Shown: positions 7,060 to 14,439 of the stretch, one piece after another
Layout: each line of letters begins with the position of its first letter
How positions within the stretch are numbered: position 1 is the stretch's first letter
Assembly (NCBI RefSeq): GCF_001043005.1
Contig: NZ_JYKZ01000019.1
Span: 1 to 38,441 of the forward strand
Length of the DNA stretch: 38,441 nt
Reading direction: 5' to 3'
Source: Pseudomonas psychrophila
Lineage (GTDB): Bacteria; Pseudomonadota; Gammaproteobacteria; Pseudomonadales; Pseudomonadaceae
Notes under the pieces: generated by a model
The model's input: the letters and a program-made list of their open reading frames with translations, nothing else
What the model was told of the DNA's origin: nothing
The model's database searches: none
Translations under genes and position numbers: made by a program

Positions 7060-8601
7060 TTACGCCTTCGGACCCGCTGCCTTGATCGCGTCGCTGACGT
7101 CGAACTTCTTGAAGTTCTCTACGAACAGGCCAGCCAATGCCTTGGCAGCTTCGTCGTAGGCAGCTTTGTCTGCCCAAGTGTTGCGTGGGTTGAGCAGAAC
7201 AGTGTCAACGCCCGGCACGGCCAAAGGCACGTCGAGGTTGATGGTGTCCAGGTGCTCGGTTTCTACGCCAATCAGAGCACCGCTCTGGATCGCTGCAATC
7301 ACGCCACGGGTGGTCGGGATGTTGAAACGCTTGCCAACGCCGTAGCCACCGCCGGTCCAGCCGGTGTTAACCAGGTACACCTTGGAGCCGAAGCCGCGGA
7401 TGCGCTTGATCAGCAGCTCAGCGTATTCGCCAGCCGGGCGCGGGAAGAACGGTGCGCCGAAGCAGGTGGAGAACGTCGACTTGATGCCGCTGCCCGAACC
7501 CATTTCAGTCGAGCCCACCAATGCGGTGTAGCCAGACAGGAAGTGGTAGGCCGCCTGTTCTTCGCTGAGGATCGACACAGGTGGCAATACGCCAGTCAGG
7601 TCGCAGGTCAGGAAGATCACAGCGTTTGGCTCGCCGCCCAGGTTCTTCTCGGAACGCTTGGCAACATGCTCCAGAGGGTAAGCTGCGCGGCTGTTCTGGG
7701 TCAGGCTGACATCGGCATAGTCAGGGTGCTTGGCATCGTCGAGAACAACGTTTTCCAGCACGGCGCCGTGCTTGATGGCTTTCCAGATGACCGGCTCGTT
7801 CTTCTCGGACAGGTCGATGCATTTGGCATAGCAACCACCTTCGATGTTGAACACCACACCTTCGCCCCAACCGTGTTCGTCATCACCGATCAGGTAACGG
7901 CTTTCATCGGCGGACAGGGTGGTTTTACCGGTACCCGACAGGCCGAAGAACAGGGTCACGTCGCCTTCTTCGCCAATATTGGCCGCGCAGTGCATAGGCA
8001 ATACGTCAGCAGCAGGCAACAGGAAGTTCTGTACCGAGAACATGGCTTTTTTCATTTCACCGGCGTAACGCATGCCGGCGATCAGCACTTTTTTCTGGGC
8101 GAAGTTGAGGATCACGCAACCGTCAGAGTTGGTGCCATCACGCTCAGGTACGCACTCGAAGTTGGCCACATTGAGCACTTGCCACTCTTCACGACCGGCC
8201 GGGTTGTACTGAGCCGGATTGATGAACAGGCAACGACCGAACAGGTTCTGCCAGGCAGTCTGGGTGGTCATTTTCACGGCCAGGTAGTGGTCTTCGGAAG
8301 CACCTACATGCACGTGGGAAACGAAATGCTCTTGCGCGTTGTTGAAAGCCTCGACGCGGTCCCACAAGGCATCGAACTTGTCGGCCGGGAACTTGCGGTT
8401 GATCGGGCCCCAGGCAATGGATGCCTGAGTGGACGGTTCTTCAACAATGAAGCGGTCAGCCGGTGAACGGCCTGTACGGTGGCCAGTTTCGACAACCAGT
8501 GCGCCATTGTCGGCAAGCTCGCCTTCACCACGGCTCAGGGCTTCTTTGACCAGATCGTCGATGCTCAGATCGGTGTACACGGCGTTATTAGCTTGCGTCA
8601 T
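7060..8601 (-). CDS. pckA: Phosphoenolpyruvate carboxykinase (ATP)
   Basis: 513 residues, the normal length. The enzyme converts oxaloacetate and ATP to phosphoenolpyruvate, the entry to gluconeogenesis. Diagnostic motifs are the P-loop FFGLSGTGKTTLS near residues 243-255, GDDEHGWGEGVVFNIEGGCY just after it (kinase-2 and metal-binding region), and GHRTGRSPADRFIVEE near the N-terminus, which binds the carboxylate substrate. The start MTQANNAVYTDL has a GGGGAA ribosome site. A strong bidirectional terminator closes the gene. Upstream, a 9-bp hairpin at 8721-8759 separates it from hslO, so pckA is probably transcribed alone. Confidence 0.97.
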   Translation of the reverse strand: MTQANNAVYTDLSIDDLVKEALSRGEGELADNGALVVETGHRTGRSPADRFIVEEPSTQASIAWGPINRKFPADKFDALWDRVEAFNNAQEHFVSHVHVGASEDHYLAVKMTTQTAWQNLFGRCLFINPAQYNPAGREEWQVLNVANFECVPERDGTNSDGCVILNFAQKKVLIAGMRYAGEMKKAMFSVQNFLLPAADVLPMHCAANIGEEGDVTLFFGLSGTGKTTLSADESRYLIGDDEHGWGEGVVFNIEGGCYAKCIDLSEKNEPVIWKAIKHGAVLENVVLDDAKHPDYADVSLTQNSRAAYPLEHVAKRSEKNLGGEPNAVIFLTCDLTGVLPPVSILSEEQAAYHFLSGYTALVGSTEMGSGSGIKSTFSTCFGAPFFPRPAGEYAELLIKRIRGFGSKVYLVNTGWTGGGYGVGKRFNIPTTRGVIAAIQSGALIGVETEHLDTINLDVPLAVPGVDTVLLNPRNTWADKAAYDEAAKALAGLFVENFKKFDVSDAIKAAGPKA

Positions 8602-8720
8602 GAGGTTCCCCGTCGGCCATTGGCCGAGTGCGCCAAACGTTTTGTAGTAGAAAAGTTTGCACTACTACCGCGAAAAAAGTGGGCCGGATTATGCCAGAAA
8701 ACCCCAAAAAGAGTAGGGCC

Positions 8721-8759
8721 CACCTGTCAGAACCGCGCAAGAACGGGGTTTGACAGGTG
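8721..8759 (-). terminator. Hairpin between hslO and pckA
   Basis: CACCTGTCA (8721-8729) and TGACAGGTG (8751-8759) form a perfect 9-bp stem with a 21-base loop that can pair further (AACC with GGTT). It lies 21 bases beyond the hslO stop. There is no clear U-run in the hslO direction, so it is either a weak terminator or a processing element. Confidence 0.45.
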
Positions 8760-8780
8760 TTTTACCTAGGCTGAATCGTT

Positions 8781-9683
8781 TTAGTGATGAGTGCCAGAAG
8801 GGGATTCGACACCAGCGCCAGCGAATAATTGATCGACATCGGCGGCATCAAACAGGTAGCGCTCGTTACAAAACTGGCAGTCGATTTCGATATGACCGCC
8901 ATGTTCGGTAACCAGGGTCAACGCGTCTTCATGACCCAGGCTGGTCAGGGCATTACCCGAGCGCTCACGGGAGCAGCTGCATTTGAATTCAATGGCTTCG
9001 TTGTCAAACAAGCGCACTGTTTCTTCGTGATACAGACGGTGCAGGATGGTTTCGTTGTCCAGCCCCAGCAGCTCTTCAGCCTTGAGGGTATCGCCCAACA
9101 TCAGCAACTTGTCCCAGCTGTCGACTCGCTCGTCTTCATCCTTGACCACGTCGGCAGGCAACTGCTGCAGGAACATGCCACGGGCACGCTTGCCATCAGC
9201 AACCAGCCAGAAGCGGGTTGGCACTTGCTCAGACATTACGAAGTAGTTGGTGAAGCAGTCAGCCAGGGTTTCGCCGTTCAGGTCCACAATCCCCTGGTAG
9301 CGTTTGCCAACAGTAGGATCAATGGTAATGGCCAGTACGCCGTTAGGCAGCAGATCGGCCAGAGTGGCATCCGGAGCAATGCTGTCGGCGTCGAAACGGG
9401 CCAGACCGCGTATCTCACGGTCGCTGGTGCACTCGATCATCAACAGCGGAACCGGGCCTTCGGAACGGGCCTGCAGGCTCAGCAAGCCATCGATTTTCTG
9501 GTTGCCCACCAGCAACGCAGCGGCGGCCATCAGCTCGCCCAGCAACTGCTGGACCGGCTGTGGGTAAGCGTGCTTGGCCAACACGTCAGCGTAGCTGTGC
9601 TCCAGCGAAGCCAGTTCGCCGCGGGCGTCGCTGGTATCGAACATAAAGCGTTGTGTGGCATCGGTTTTGAGTATGTCGGACAT
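8781..9683 (-). CDS. hslO: Redox-regulated chaperone Hsp33
   Basis: 300 residues from ATG 9683. The sequence DATQRFMFDTSDARGELASL near the start is conserved in Hsp33; a TTG 27 bases upstream is the less likely alternative. The C-terminal redox switch is intact: CSCSRERS and CQFCNERY give the CXC and CXXC zinc-binding cysteines. Oxidation of these cysteines together with unfolding stress turns the protein into a cytoplasmic holdase. A heat-shock type promoter precedes it (9754-9782). hslR lies upstream on the same strand, but the 145-base gap with its own promoter argues for independent control. Confidence 0.95.
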   Translation of the reverse strand: MSDILKTDATQRFMFDTSDARGELASLEHSYADVLAKHAYPQPVQQLLGELMAAAALLVGNQKIDGLLSLQARSEGPVPLLMIECTSDREIRGLARFDADSIAPDATLADLLPNGVLAITIDPTVGKRYQGIVDLNGETLADCFTNYFVMSEQVPTRFWLVADGKRARGMFLQQLPADVVKDEDERVDSWDKLLMLGDTLKAEELLGLDNETILHRLYHEETVRLFDNEAIEFKCSCSRERSGNALTSLGHEDALTLVTEHGGHIEIDCQFCNERYLFDAADVDQLFAGAGVESPSGTHH

Positions 9684-9753
9684 AAGAATAAGGTTCTGAA
9701 TTGGTGACAAAATGTGTACGGATCGTTGAATGTCGTGCAGGTCTAAGGACCTT

Positions 9754-9782
9754 ATATGGCGCCATGCAGGGATGATTACAAG
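9754..9782 (-). promoter_or_regulatory. Predicted sigma-32 (heat-shock) promoter of hslO
   Basis: The minus strand reads CTTGTA, 15 bases, CGCCATAT. Against the RpoH pattern CTTGAA with CCCCATNT this is 5 of 6 and 7 of 8. The predicted start is near 9746, about 60 bases before hslO. Hsp33 is a known heat-shock protein, so the element fits the gene it precedes. Confidence 0.65.
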
Positions 9783-9828
9783 TTATGCGCACACAGACTC
9801 GACGTACGGTTTGCGAACAGCGGTCAGC

Positions 9829-10236
9829 TCACTCGGCACCACTGGCGTCATGGAATTGATGCAATTGGCGTCGTTGTTTCTTGGTTGGCTTTCCATCGGT
9901 GCTGATGCCCATTGCACCGGATTTGCGCATAGCCGCCGCGTTTTCGCGCTTGGCGATGCTTTGTTCGGTTTCGGCGTACAACAATTGAGCCTCGGGAGCG
10001 CCTCGACGCACCACTGATAACGCTTTGACTTCCACAGTACGCTCTTCAAGACCTACACGGACCTGCAACTCATCGCCCAAGCGTGGCTCTTTGCTCGGTT
10101 TGCAGCGCTCACCACGGCAATGCACCTTGCCGCTTTCAATCGCGGCTTTGGCCAGTGCACGAGTTTTGTAAAAGCGCGCTGCCCAGAGCCACTTGTCCAG
10201 GCGAACCTTGTCGTCCTCTTCCTGTTTTTGCGCCAC
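9829..10236 (-). CDS. hslR: Ribosome-associated heat shock protein Hsp15 (S4 domain)
   Basis: 135 residues from a GTG start at 10234-10236 with AGGA 6 to 7 bases upstream. The S4 RNA-binding domain occupies roughly residues 10-70: VRLDKWLWAARFYKTRALAK, AIESGKVHCRGERCKPS, GDELQVRVG. The C-terminus is basic (GKPTKKQRRQLHQFH), as in Hsp15. The family binds 50S subunits carrying a stalled nascent chain and helps free them. In enterics hslR and hslO form one operon. Here the order is kept, but hslO appears to have its own promoter. Confidence 0.92.
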   Translation of the reverse strand: MAQKQEEDDKVRLDKWLWAARFYKTRALAKAAIESGKVHCRGERCKPSKEPRLGDELQVRVGLEERTVEVKALSVVRRGAPEAQLLYAETEQSIAKRENAAAMRKSGAMGISTDGKPTKKQRRQLHQFHDASGAE

Positions 10237-10373
10237 TGGAATTCCTCTTCATTTGAATATTCAGAACTGTACTACTACTTACGATGAACAACTGAAGCAA
10301 TCAGCCCGATAGAATGCCTGCCTGCTGAACAGCGTACACGTAGATAACTGTCGCCATTTACCGGATATTCTGC

Positions 10374-10475
10374 GTGAATACCCTTTCTACACCGCCAAGT
10401 CGGCATCGCCGATTGTTTTACCTGCAGGGTTTCTCCTGCAGCCTGAATACGTTAATCGCTGGTTACTTATATTGA
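10374..10475 (+). CDS. Possible 33-codon leader ORF overlapping rimB
   Basis: GTG at 10374 opens a 33-codon frame (starting MNTLSTPPSRHRRLFYLQGF) that stops with TGA at 10473-10475. That stop overlaps the TTG start of rimB (10472-10474) in the sequence TTGA. rimB has no visible Shine-Dalgarno of its own, so termination-reinitiation from this ORF is plausible. The peptide is basic and then hydrophobic, with no family I recognise. Its own ribosome site is weak (CCGGA, 9 bases away). The rim operon of P. fluorescens SBW25 has a small first gene, rimA, but I cannot equate this ORF with it. Confidence 0.3.
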   Translation: MNTLSTPPSRHRRLFYLQGFSCSLNTLIAGYLY

Positions 10476-10954
10476 AGACTTTTGATCACTTGACCGTTGT
10501 CGGTCTGCGCGAGTGGGTGGCGCTTCCCGATTTGGGAGTTGCCGGCCTGCGGGCGAAAATCGACACCGGTGCCAGTACCTCCAGCTTGCACGCCACCGAG
10601 ATCGAGCCTTTTGAGCGCGAGGGTGAAAAGTGGGTACGTTTCAATGCCCATTTGGGCACGCTGGTACAGCTGCGCCACCGCCGCTGTGAAGCCCCGTTGG
10701 TGGCCATAAAAACCATAAAAAGCTCCAATGGTCACACCCAGGTTCGCTATGTCATCCGTACCGGCCTGGCGCTGGGCGATCGGGTCTGGCAGGTCGAGTT
10801 CACCCTCGCCTGCCGCAAATCGATGCGCTACCGCTTATTACTGGGCTCAAAAGCCCTGATTGACGGCCAACTGGTCGTCAATCCAGAACATAAATACGTT
10901 CAAGACAAGCCGGTGTTTCCGGTCACTACTACCTCTGCCACAGGTGTTGCATGA
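10472..10954 (+). CDS. rimB: RimB retropepsin-like protease (RimK partner)
   Basis: 160 residues from a TTG start (MKTFDHLTVVGLREWVALPD). The motif LRAKIDTGASTSSLHA holds the retropepsin-type catalytic Asp-Thr-Gly, and MRYRLLLGSKALIDG is the C-terminal hallmark of this ATP-dependent zinc protease/DUF785 family. The stop overlaps the rimK start by four bases (ATGA), so the two are co-translated. In P. fluorescens the RimABK system controls glutamation of ribosomal protein S6; RimB is the proteolytic partner. The start is unusual: TTG without a Shine-Dalgarno, overlapping an upstream mini-ORF. Confidence 0.88.
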   Translation: MKTFDHLTVVGLREWVALPDLGVAGLRAKIDTGASTSSLHATEIEPFEREGEKWVRFNAHLGTLVQLRHRRCEAPLVAIKTIKSSNGHTQVRYVIRTGLALGDRVWQVEFTLACRKSMRYRLLLGSKALIDGQLVVNPEHKYVQDKPVFPVTTTSATGVA

Positions 10955-11856
10955 AGATCGCTGTGCTGTCGCGTAACCCGCGTCTGTATTCCACTCGTCG
11001 TCTGGTTGAAGCCGGTACCGAACGAGGCCATGAAATGGTAGTGATCGATACCCTGCGCGCCTATATGAACATTGCCAGTCATAAGCCGCAGATTCACTAT
11101 CGCGGCAAGCCGCTGGAAGGCTTCGATGCCGTGATCCCGCGTATTGGCGCCTCGGTCACATTCTATGGCTGCGCGGTGCTGCGTCAGTTCGAAATGATGG
11201 GTGTTTTCCCGCTCAATGAGTCGGTAGCGATTGCCCGTTCACGCGACAAGCTGCGCTCGTTGCAACTGCTGTCGCGTCGTGGCCTGGGTTTGCCGGTGAC
11301 CGGTTTTGCCCACTCCCCTGATGACATTCCCGACCTGATCGAGATGGTCAACGGCGCGCCACTGGTGATCAAGGTACTGGAAGGCACCCAAGGCATCGGC
11401 GTGGTGCTGTGTGAAACTGCGACTGCGGCCGAATCAGTGATTGAGGCCTTCATGGGGCTCAAGCAAAACATCATGGTGCAGGAGTACATCAAGGAAGCGG
11501 GTGGCGCCGATATTCGCTGCTTCGTGGTTGGCGACAAGGTAATCGCGGCCATGAAGCGTCAGGCCAAACCTGGCGAATTCCGCTCCAACCTGCACCGGGG
11601 CGGTAGCGCCAGCCTGATCAAGATCACTCCTGAAGAGCGCATGACCGCCATTCGTGCGGCCAAGGTCATGGGGTTGAGTGTGGCGGGGGTCGATATCTTG
11701 CGCTCCAACCATGGTCCACTGGTGCTGGAGGTCAATTCTTCGCCGGGCCTGGAAGGGATTGAAACCACCACTGGCAAGGATGTGGCCGGGATCATCATTC
11801 AACATCTGGAAAAAAACAGCAGCCCGCATATGACACGGACCAAGGGCAAAGGCTAA
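10951..11856 (+). CDS. rimK: Ribosomal protein S6 glutamate ligase RimK
   Basis: 301 residues, full length for RimK. It is an ATP-grasp enzyme that adds glutamate residues to the C-terminus of ribosomal protein S6. Recognisable parts are the N-terminal MKIAVLSRNPRLYSTRRLVE, the ATP-binding LVIKVLEGTQGIGVVL, MVQEYIKEAGGADIRCFVVG, and the metal-binding end GPLVLEVNSSPGLEGIE. The four-base overlap with rimB indicates a transcriptional and translational unit. A 30-base perfect palindrome 15 bases after the stop separates it from the convergent envZ. Confidence 0.96.
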   Translation: MKIAVLSRNPRLYSTRRLVEAGTERGHEMVVIDTLRAYMNIASHKPQIHYRGKPLEGFDAVIPRIGASVTFYGCAVLRQFEMMGVFPLNESVAIARSRDKLRSLQLLSRRGLGLPVTGFAHSPDDIPDLIEMVNGAPLVIKVLEGTQGIGVVLCETATAAESVIEAFMGLKQNIMVQEYIKEAGGADIRCFVVGDKVIAAMKRQAKPGEFRSNLHRGGSASLIKITPEERMTAIRAAKVMGLSVAGVDILRSNHGPLVLEVNSSPGLEGIETTTGKDVAGIIIQHLEKNSSPHMTRTKGKG

Positions 11857-11870
11857 CCACGCATCAAACC

Positions 11871-11900
11871 CTGTGGGAGCGGGCTTGCCCGCTCCCACAG
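11871..11900. repeat. REP palindrome between rimK and envZ
   Basis: A perfect 14-bp inverted repeat with a TT loop: CTGTGGGAGCGGGC and its complement. This is a compact REP hairpin lying between convergent stops (11856 and 11913). It can act as a bidirectional stop or mRNA end protector, though no U-run follows. Confidence 0.85.
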
Positions 11901-11912
11901 AGCCAGAAAAAG

Positions 11913-13226
11913 CTAGACAGCCCCTCTTGGCAACATCAGCCCCAGCGGCAGGCGTACACGGGCTTCCAGCCCGCCGCCGCTGCGGTTGCGCAACTCGACA
12001 TTGCCGCCATGCATGGAGGCAATCCGCTTCACGATCGCAAGTCCCAACCCAGTGCCTTTGCCACCACGAGCACGATCACCACGAATGAACGGGTTGAAGA
12101 TGTCTTCAAGCTCCGAAGGGTCAATGCCTGCGCCCCGGTCCATCACGCTCAGCACCACGTACGGTGCACTGACGTCTCCAGACACATAAGCCGCAACCTC
12201 AACGTCTTCGCCCGCATGGTGCAGGGCATTGCCGATCAGGTTGTTGAGCAGGCGTTTCATCGATACCCGCCGCAACGCAAACGGCTGGATCGGCTGTAAG
12301 CGCAAGCGAACCTGCTCACCGTTCTGGTTGTAGGGCGCTACCACTTCGCGGATCAAATCACACAGATCAACTTCTTCGACCGGCTCGTCACGTCCATCAC
12401 GGATAAAGGCCAGGAACTGATCGAGAATCGCATCCATGTCTTCAATGTCACGCACCATATCGTCTGAAAGGTCGCTGTGGTTGCCCATGAGCTCAAGAGA
12501 AAGGCGCAAACGGGTCAACGGTGTTCGCAGGTCATGGGACACGCCCGCAAGCATCAGTTCACGCTCACGGCCTGCCTGTTCGACATCTTCAGCCATTTGA
12601 TTGAAGGCGCTGTACACCTCGGTCATCTCGCTGGGAGTGTCACTTATTGGCAAGCGCACACTGCGCCCCTGCCCCAGTTGACGAGCTGCATACACCAGAC
12701 GCTTGAGCGGCTGGTTGAGCTGACTGACGAAAATCCATGCCGATGCTGTGGATAACAAGCCGATTGCCAGGAACCATCCCAGCACATTCCAGATTTTCTG
12801 CCCGCGAAGCGGATGCGGATACAGCGGCACTTTCAACCAGCCCTCACCCAGGCTGGGCGCACGCACCCACAGAGCAGGAGACGTATGCATGCGCAAGCGA
12901 ACTTCGGTATCGGGACCAAGTTCGTCTTGCATCTGACGTTGGTAGATTTCGCTGTAAGGCCAGTGTTGCTCACCCTCAGGCACACCACCGCCCACGACGC
13001 GTACCAGATCAACGGCATCGATAATCTTGTTGCGGTTTTCCTCATCAGCGGCCCAATAGGCGCGCAGGGTCAGTGCCACACCGTGACTGTACTGGCGGTC
13101 GACCAATACGTCTTCGTTCATGAGCAGGTAAACCAGCGTCAACGCCTTGGAAAACAGAACGACTATCAGGACAAGCCAGAGAGTGCGAGAGAAGAAACTT
13201 TGGGGAAACCAGAGAGGGGTTTTCAT
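11913..13226 (-). CDS. envZ: EnvZ-type sensor histidine kinase (AmgS-like)
   Basis: 437 residues. The membrane layout is a first helix at residues 16-35 (LWLVLIVVLFSKALTLVYLL), a periplasmic part of about 105 residues, a second helix at 145-167, then a HAMP segment. The phosphorylation site is His231 in AGVSHDLRTPLTRLRLSLEL. ATPase motifs NLIGNALHHAG (N box), DRGAGIDPSE (G1) and GKGTGLGLAIVKRI (G2) are intact. It pairs with the OmpR-type regulator upstream. In P. aeruginosa the equivalent pair, AmgRS, answers envelope protein damage and aminoglycoside stress rather than only osmolarity. The gene is separated from ompR by 114 bases holding a REP-like palindrome, unlike the tight enteric operon. 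Confidence 0.94.
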   Translation of the reverse strand: MKTPLWFPQSFFSRTLWLVLIVVLFSKALTLVYLLMNEDVLVDRQYSHGVALTLRAYWAADEENRNKIIDAVDLVRVVGGGVPEGEQHWPYSEIYQRQMQDELGPDTEVRLRMHTSPALWVRAPSLGEGWLKVPLYPHPLRGQKIWNVLGWFLAIGLLSTASAWIFVSQLNQPLKRLVYAARQLGQGRSVRLPISDTPSEMTEVYSAFNQMAEDVEQAGRERELMLAGVSHDLRTPLTRLRLSLELMGNHSDLSDDMVRDIEDMDAILDQFLAFIRDGRDEPVEEVDLCDLIREVVAPYNQNGEQVRLRLQPIQPFALRRVSMKRLLNNLIGNALHHAGEDVEVAAYVSGDVSAPYVVLSVMDRGAGIDPSELEDIFNPFIRGDRARGGKGTGLGLAIVKRIASMHGGNVELRNRSGGGLEARVRLPLGLMLPRGAV

Positions 13227-13244
13227 AGACAGCCGTTTTTACAC

Positions 13245-13333
13245 TTTGCAGGAGCGAGCCCCAAGGCCCGCAAAAAAATGAATCGCGAGCCACGCAGGCA
13301 CCGGACGGCACCTGCATGACTCGCTCCTACAAA
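13245..13333. repeat. REP-like inverted pair between ompR and envZ
   Basis: TTTGCAGGAGCGAG (13245-13258) and CTCGCTCCTACAAA (13320-13333) match at 13 of 14 positions as an inverted pair. They enclose 61 bases with a smaller GCAGG/CCTGC inversion. It fills nearly all of the gap between the ompR stop and the envZ start and would fold in their shared transcript. Confidence 0.7.
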
Positions 13334-13340
13334 TGATCTG

Positions 13341-14081
13341 TCACTTGGTCGCGTTACCATCCGGCACGAACACATAACCTACGCCCCAGACGGTCTGGAT
13401 ATAGCGCGGCTTGGACGGATCAGGCTCGATCATGCGACGCAAACGGGAAATCTGGACGTCGATTGAACGCTCCAGCGCATCCCACTCGCGACCACGGGCC
13501 AGGTTCATCAGCTTGTCACGGGTCAATGGCTCACGAGCATGCATGACCAATGCTTTAAGCACCGCAAACTCACCCGTGGTGAGCATGTGAACTTCGTCGC
13601 CACGCTTAAGCTCGCGAGTAGCCAGGGACAACTCGTAATCACCGAAGGTTACGCTTTCGTCTTCACTGCCCGGCGCACCCGGCACTGGAGCCGACTGGCG
13701 GCGCAATACAGCTCGCACCCGCGCCATCAGCTCATCGGGGTTAAACGGCTTGGCCAGGTAATCATCGGCGCCCAGTTCCAGACCCTTGATGCGGCTCAGC
13801 TCGTCGCCTTTTGCTGTAAGCATGATGATGGGCACCCGGTTGCCCGCTGCACGCAGGCGGCGGCAGGCAGACAAGCCGTCTTCGCCGGGCAGCATCAAAT
13901 CCAGTACCACCAGGTTAAATACCTCACGAGCCAGCAAACGATCCATTTGCTCGACGTTCGGCACAGCCCGAGCACGATAGCCCTTGCTGACGAAGAAACG
14001 TTCCAGCAGGCTGCTCAGCCCTGGATCGTCATCAACGATGAGAATTTTTTCGCCTTCAGCCGTTTGTGCAATGCTGCTCAT
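13341..14081 (-). CDS. ompR: OmpR-family response regulator (AmgR-like)
   Basis: 246 residues. The receiver domain (about residues 12-128) contains ILIVDDDPGLSSLLERFF, the phosphoacceptor Asp61 in LVVLDLMLPGEDGLS, and KPFNPDELMARVRAVLRR. The winged-helix DNA-binding domain follows: LTTGEFAVLKALVMHAREPL, RSIDVQISRLRRMIEPDP, RYIQTVWGVGYVF. The domain order and sequence are those of OmpR/AmgR. It is the first gene of the pair with envZ and diverges from tex. Start ATG 14079-14081, with GGAG about 7 bases upstream. Confidence 0.95.
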   Translation of the reverse strand: MSSIAQTAEGEKILIVDDDPGLSSLLERFFVSKGYRARAVPNVEQMDRLLAREVFNLVVLDLMLPGEDGLSACRRLRAAGNRVPIIMLTAKGDELSRIKGLELGADDYLAKPFNPDELMARVRAVLRRQSAPVPGAPGSEDESVTFGDYELSLATRELKRGDEVHMLTTGEFAVLKALVMHAREPLTRDKLMNLARGREWDALERSIDVQISRLRRMIEPDPSKPRYIQTVWGVGYVFVPDGNATK

Positions 14082-14226
14082 TAGATGCTCCTGTGATCTC
14101 GGCGCGCATTATGGCTTAGCTGCTGTCATACGCATGGTGTGCATTGTTAGCAGATTTTTCCTCTACAAACAGCAGACCCATCAATGAGGCCGCAGCCCGC
14201 AGTCCCCTGAATCCGGGAACGCTGGT

Positions 14227-14439
14227 TATAATGCGCCGCCTTTTGTGTCAGGCAACCTCGAATTTTCAATGGTTGTGGCAGGATTTATTTTTTCAACACC
14301 TGCCGTAATTTGCTGATTTCACGGGTCAACAGGCTGCCCTTTTGGCCCAGGTAGCGGCGCCCTCCGGGCCGCTCAACCAGCCTCGCAGGCCTTCAAGCCC
14401 GGGCCTGCGAGCCTGCATCACAATTTGTCAGGTGGTTTT
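14227..14439 (+). promoter_or_regulatory. Long structured leader of tex with -10 box
   Basis: TATAAT at 14227-14232 is a perfect -10 hexamer; the -35 is poor. From there a leader of about 200 bases precedes tex. It contains three foldable elements: GGCAGG/CCTGCC around 14277-14304, AGCGGC/GCCGCT (14353-14373), and a 10-bp stem CTCGCAGGCC/GGCCTGCGAG (14382-14411). The rest of the 358-base gap between ompR and tex shows no gene. Confidence 0.45.

Noticed and set aside
6352..7085. Several overlapping frames of 80-100 codons in the REPIN array with internally repeated peptides.
   Set aside because: The peptide repeats only mirror the DNA repeat. No ribosome sites or codon constraint are seen.
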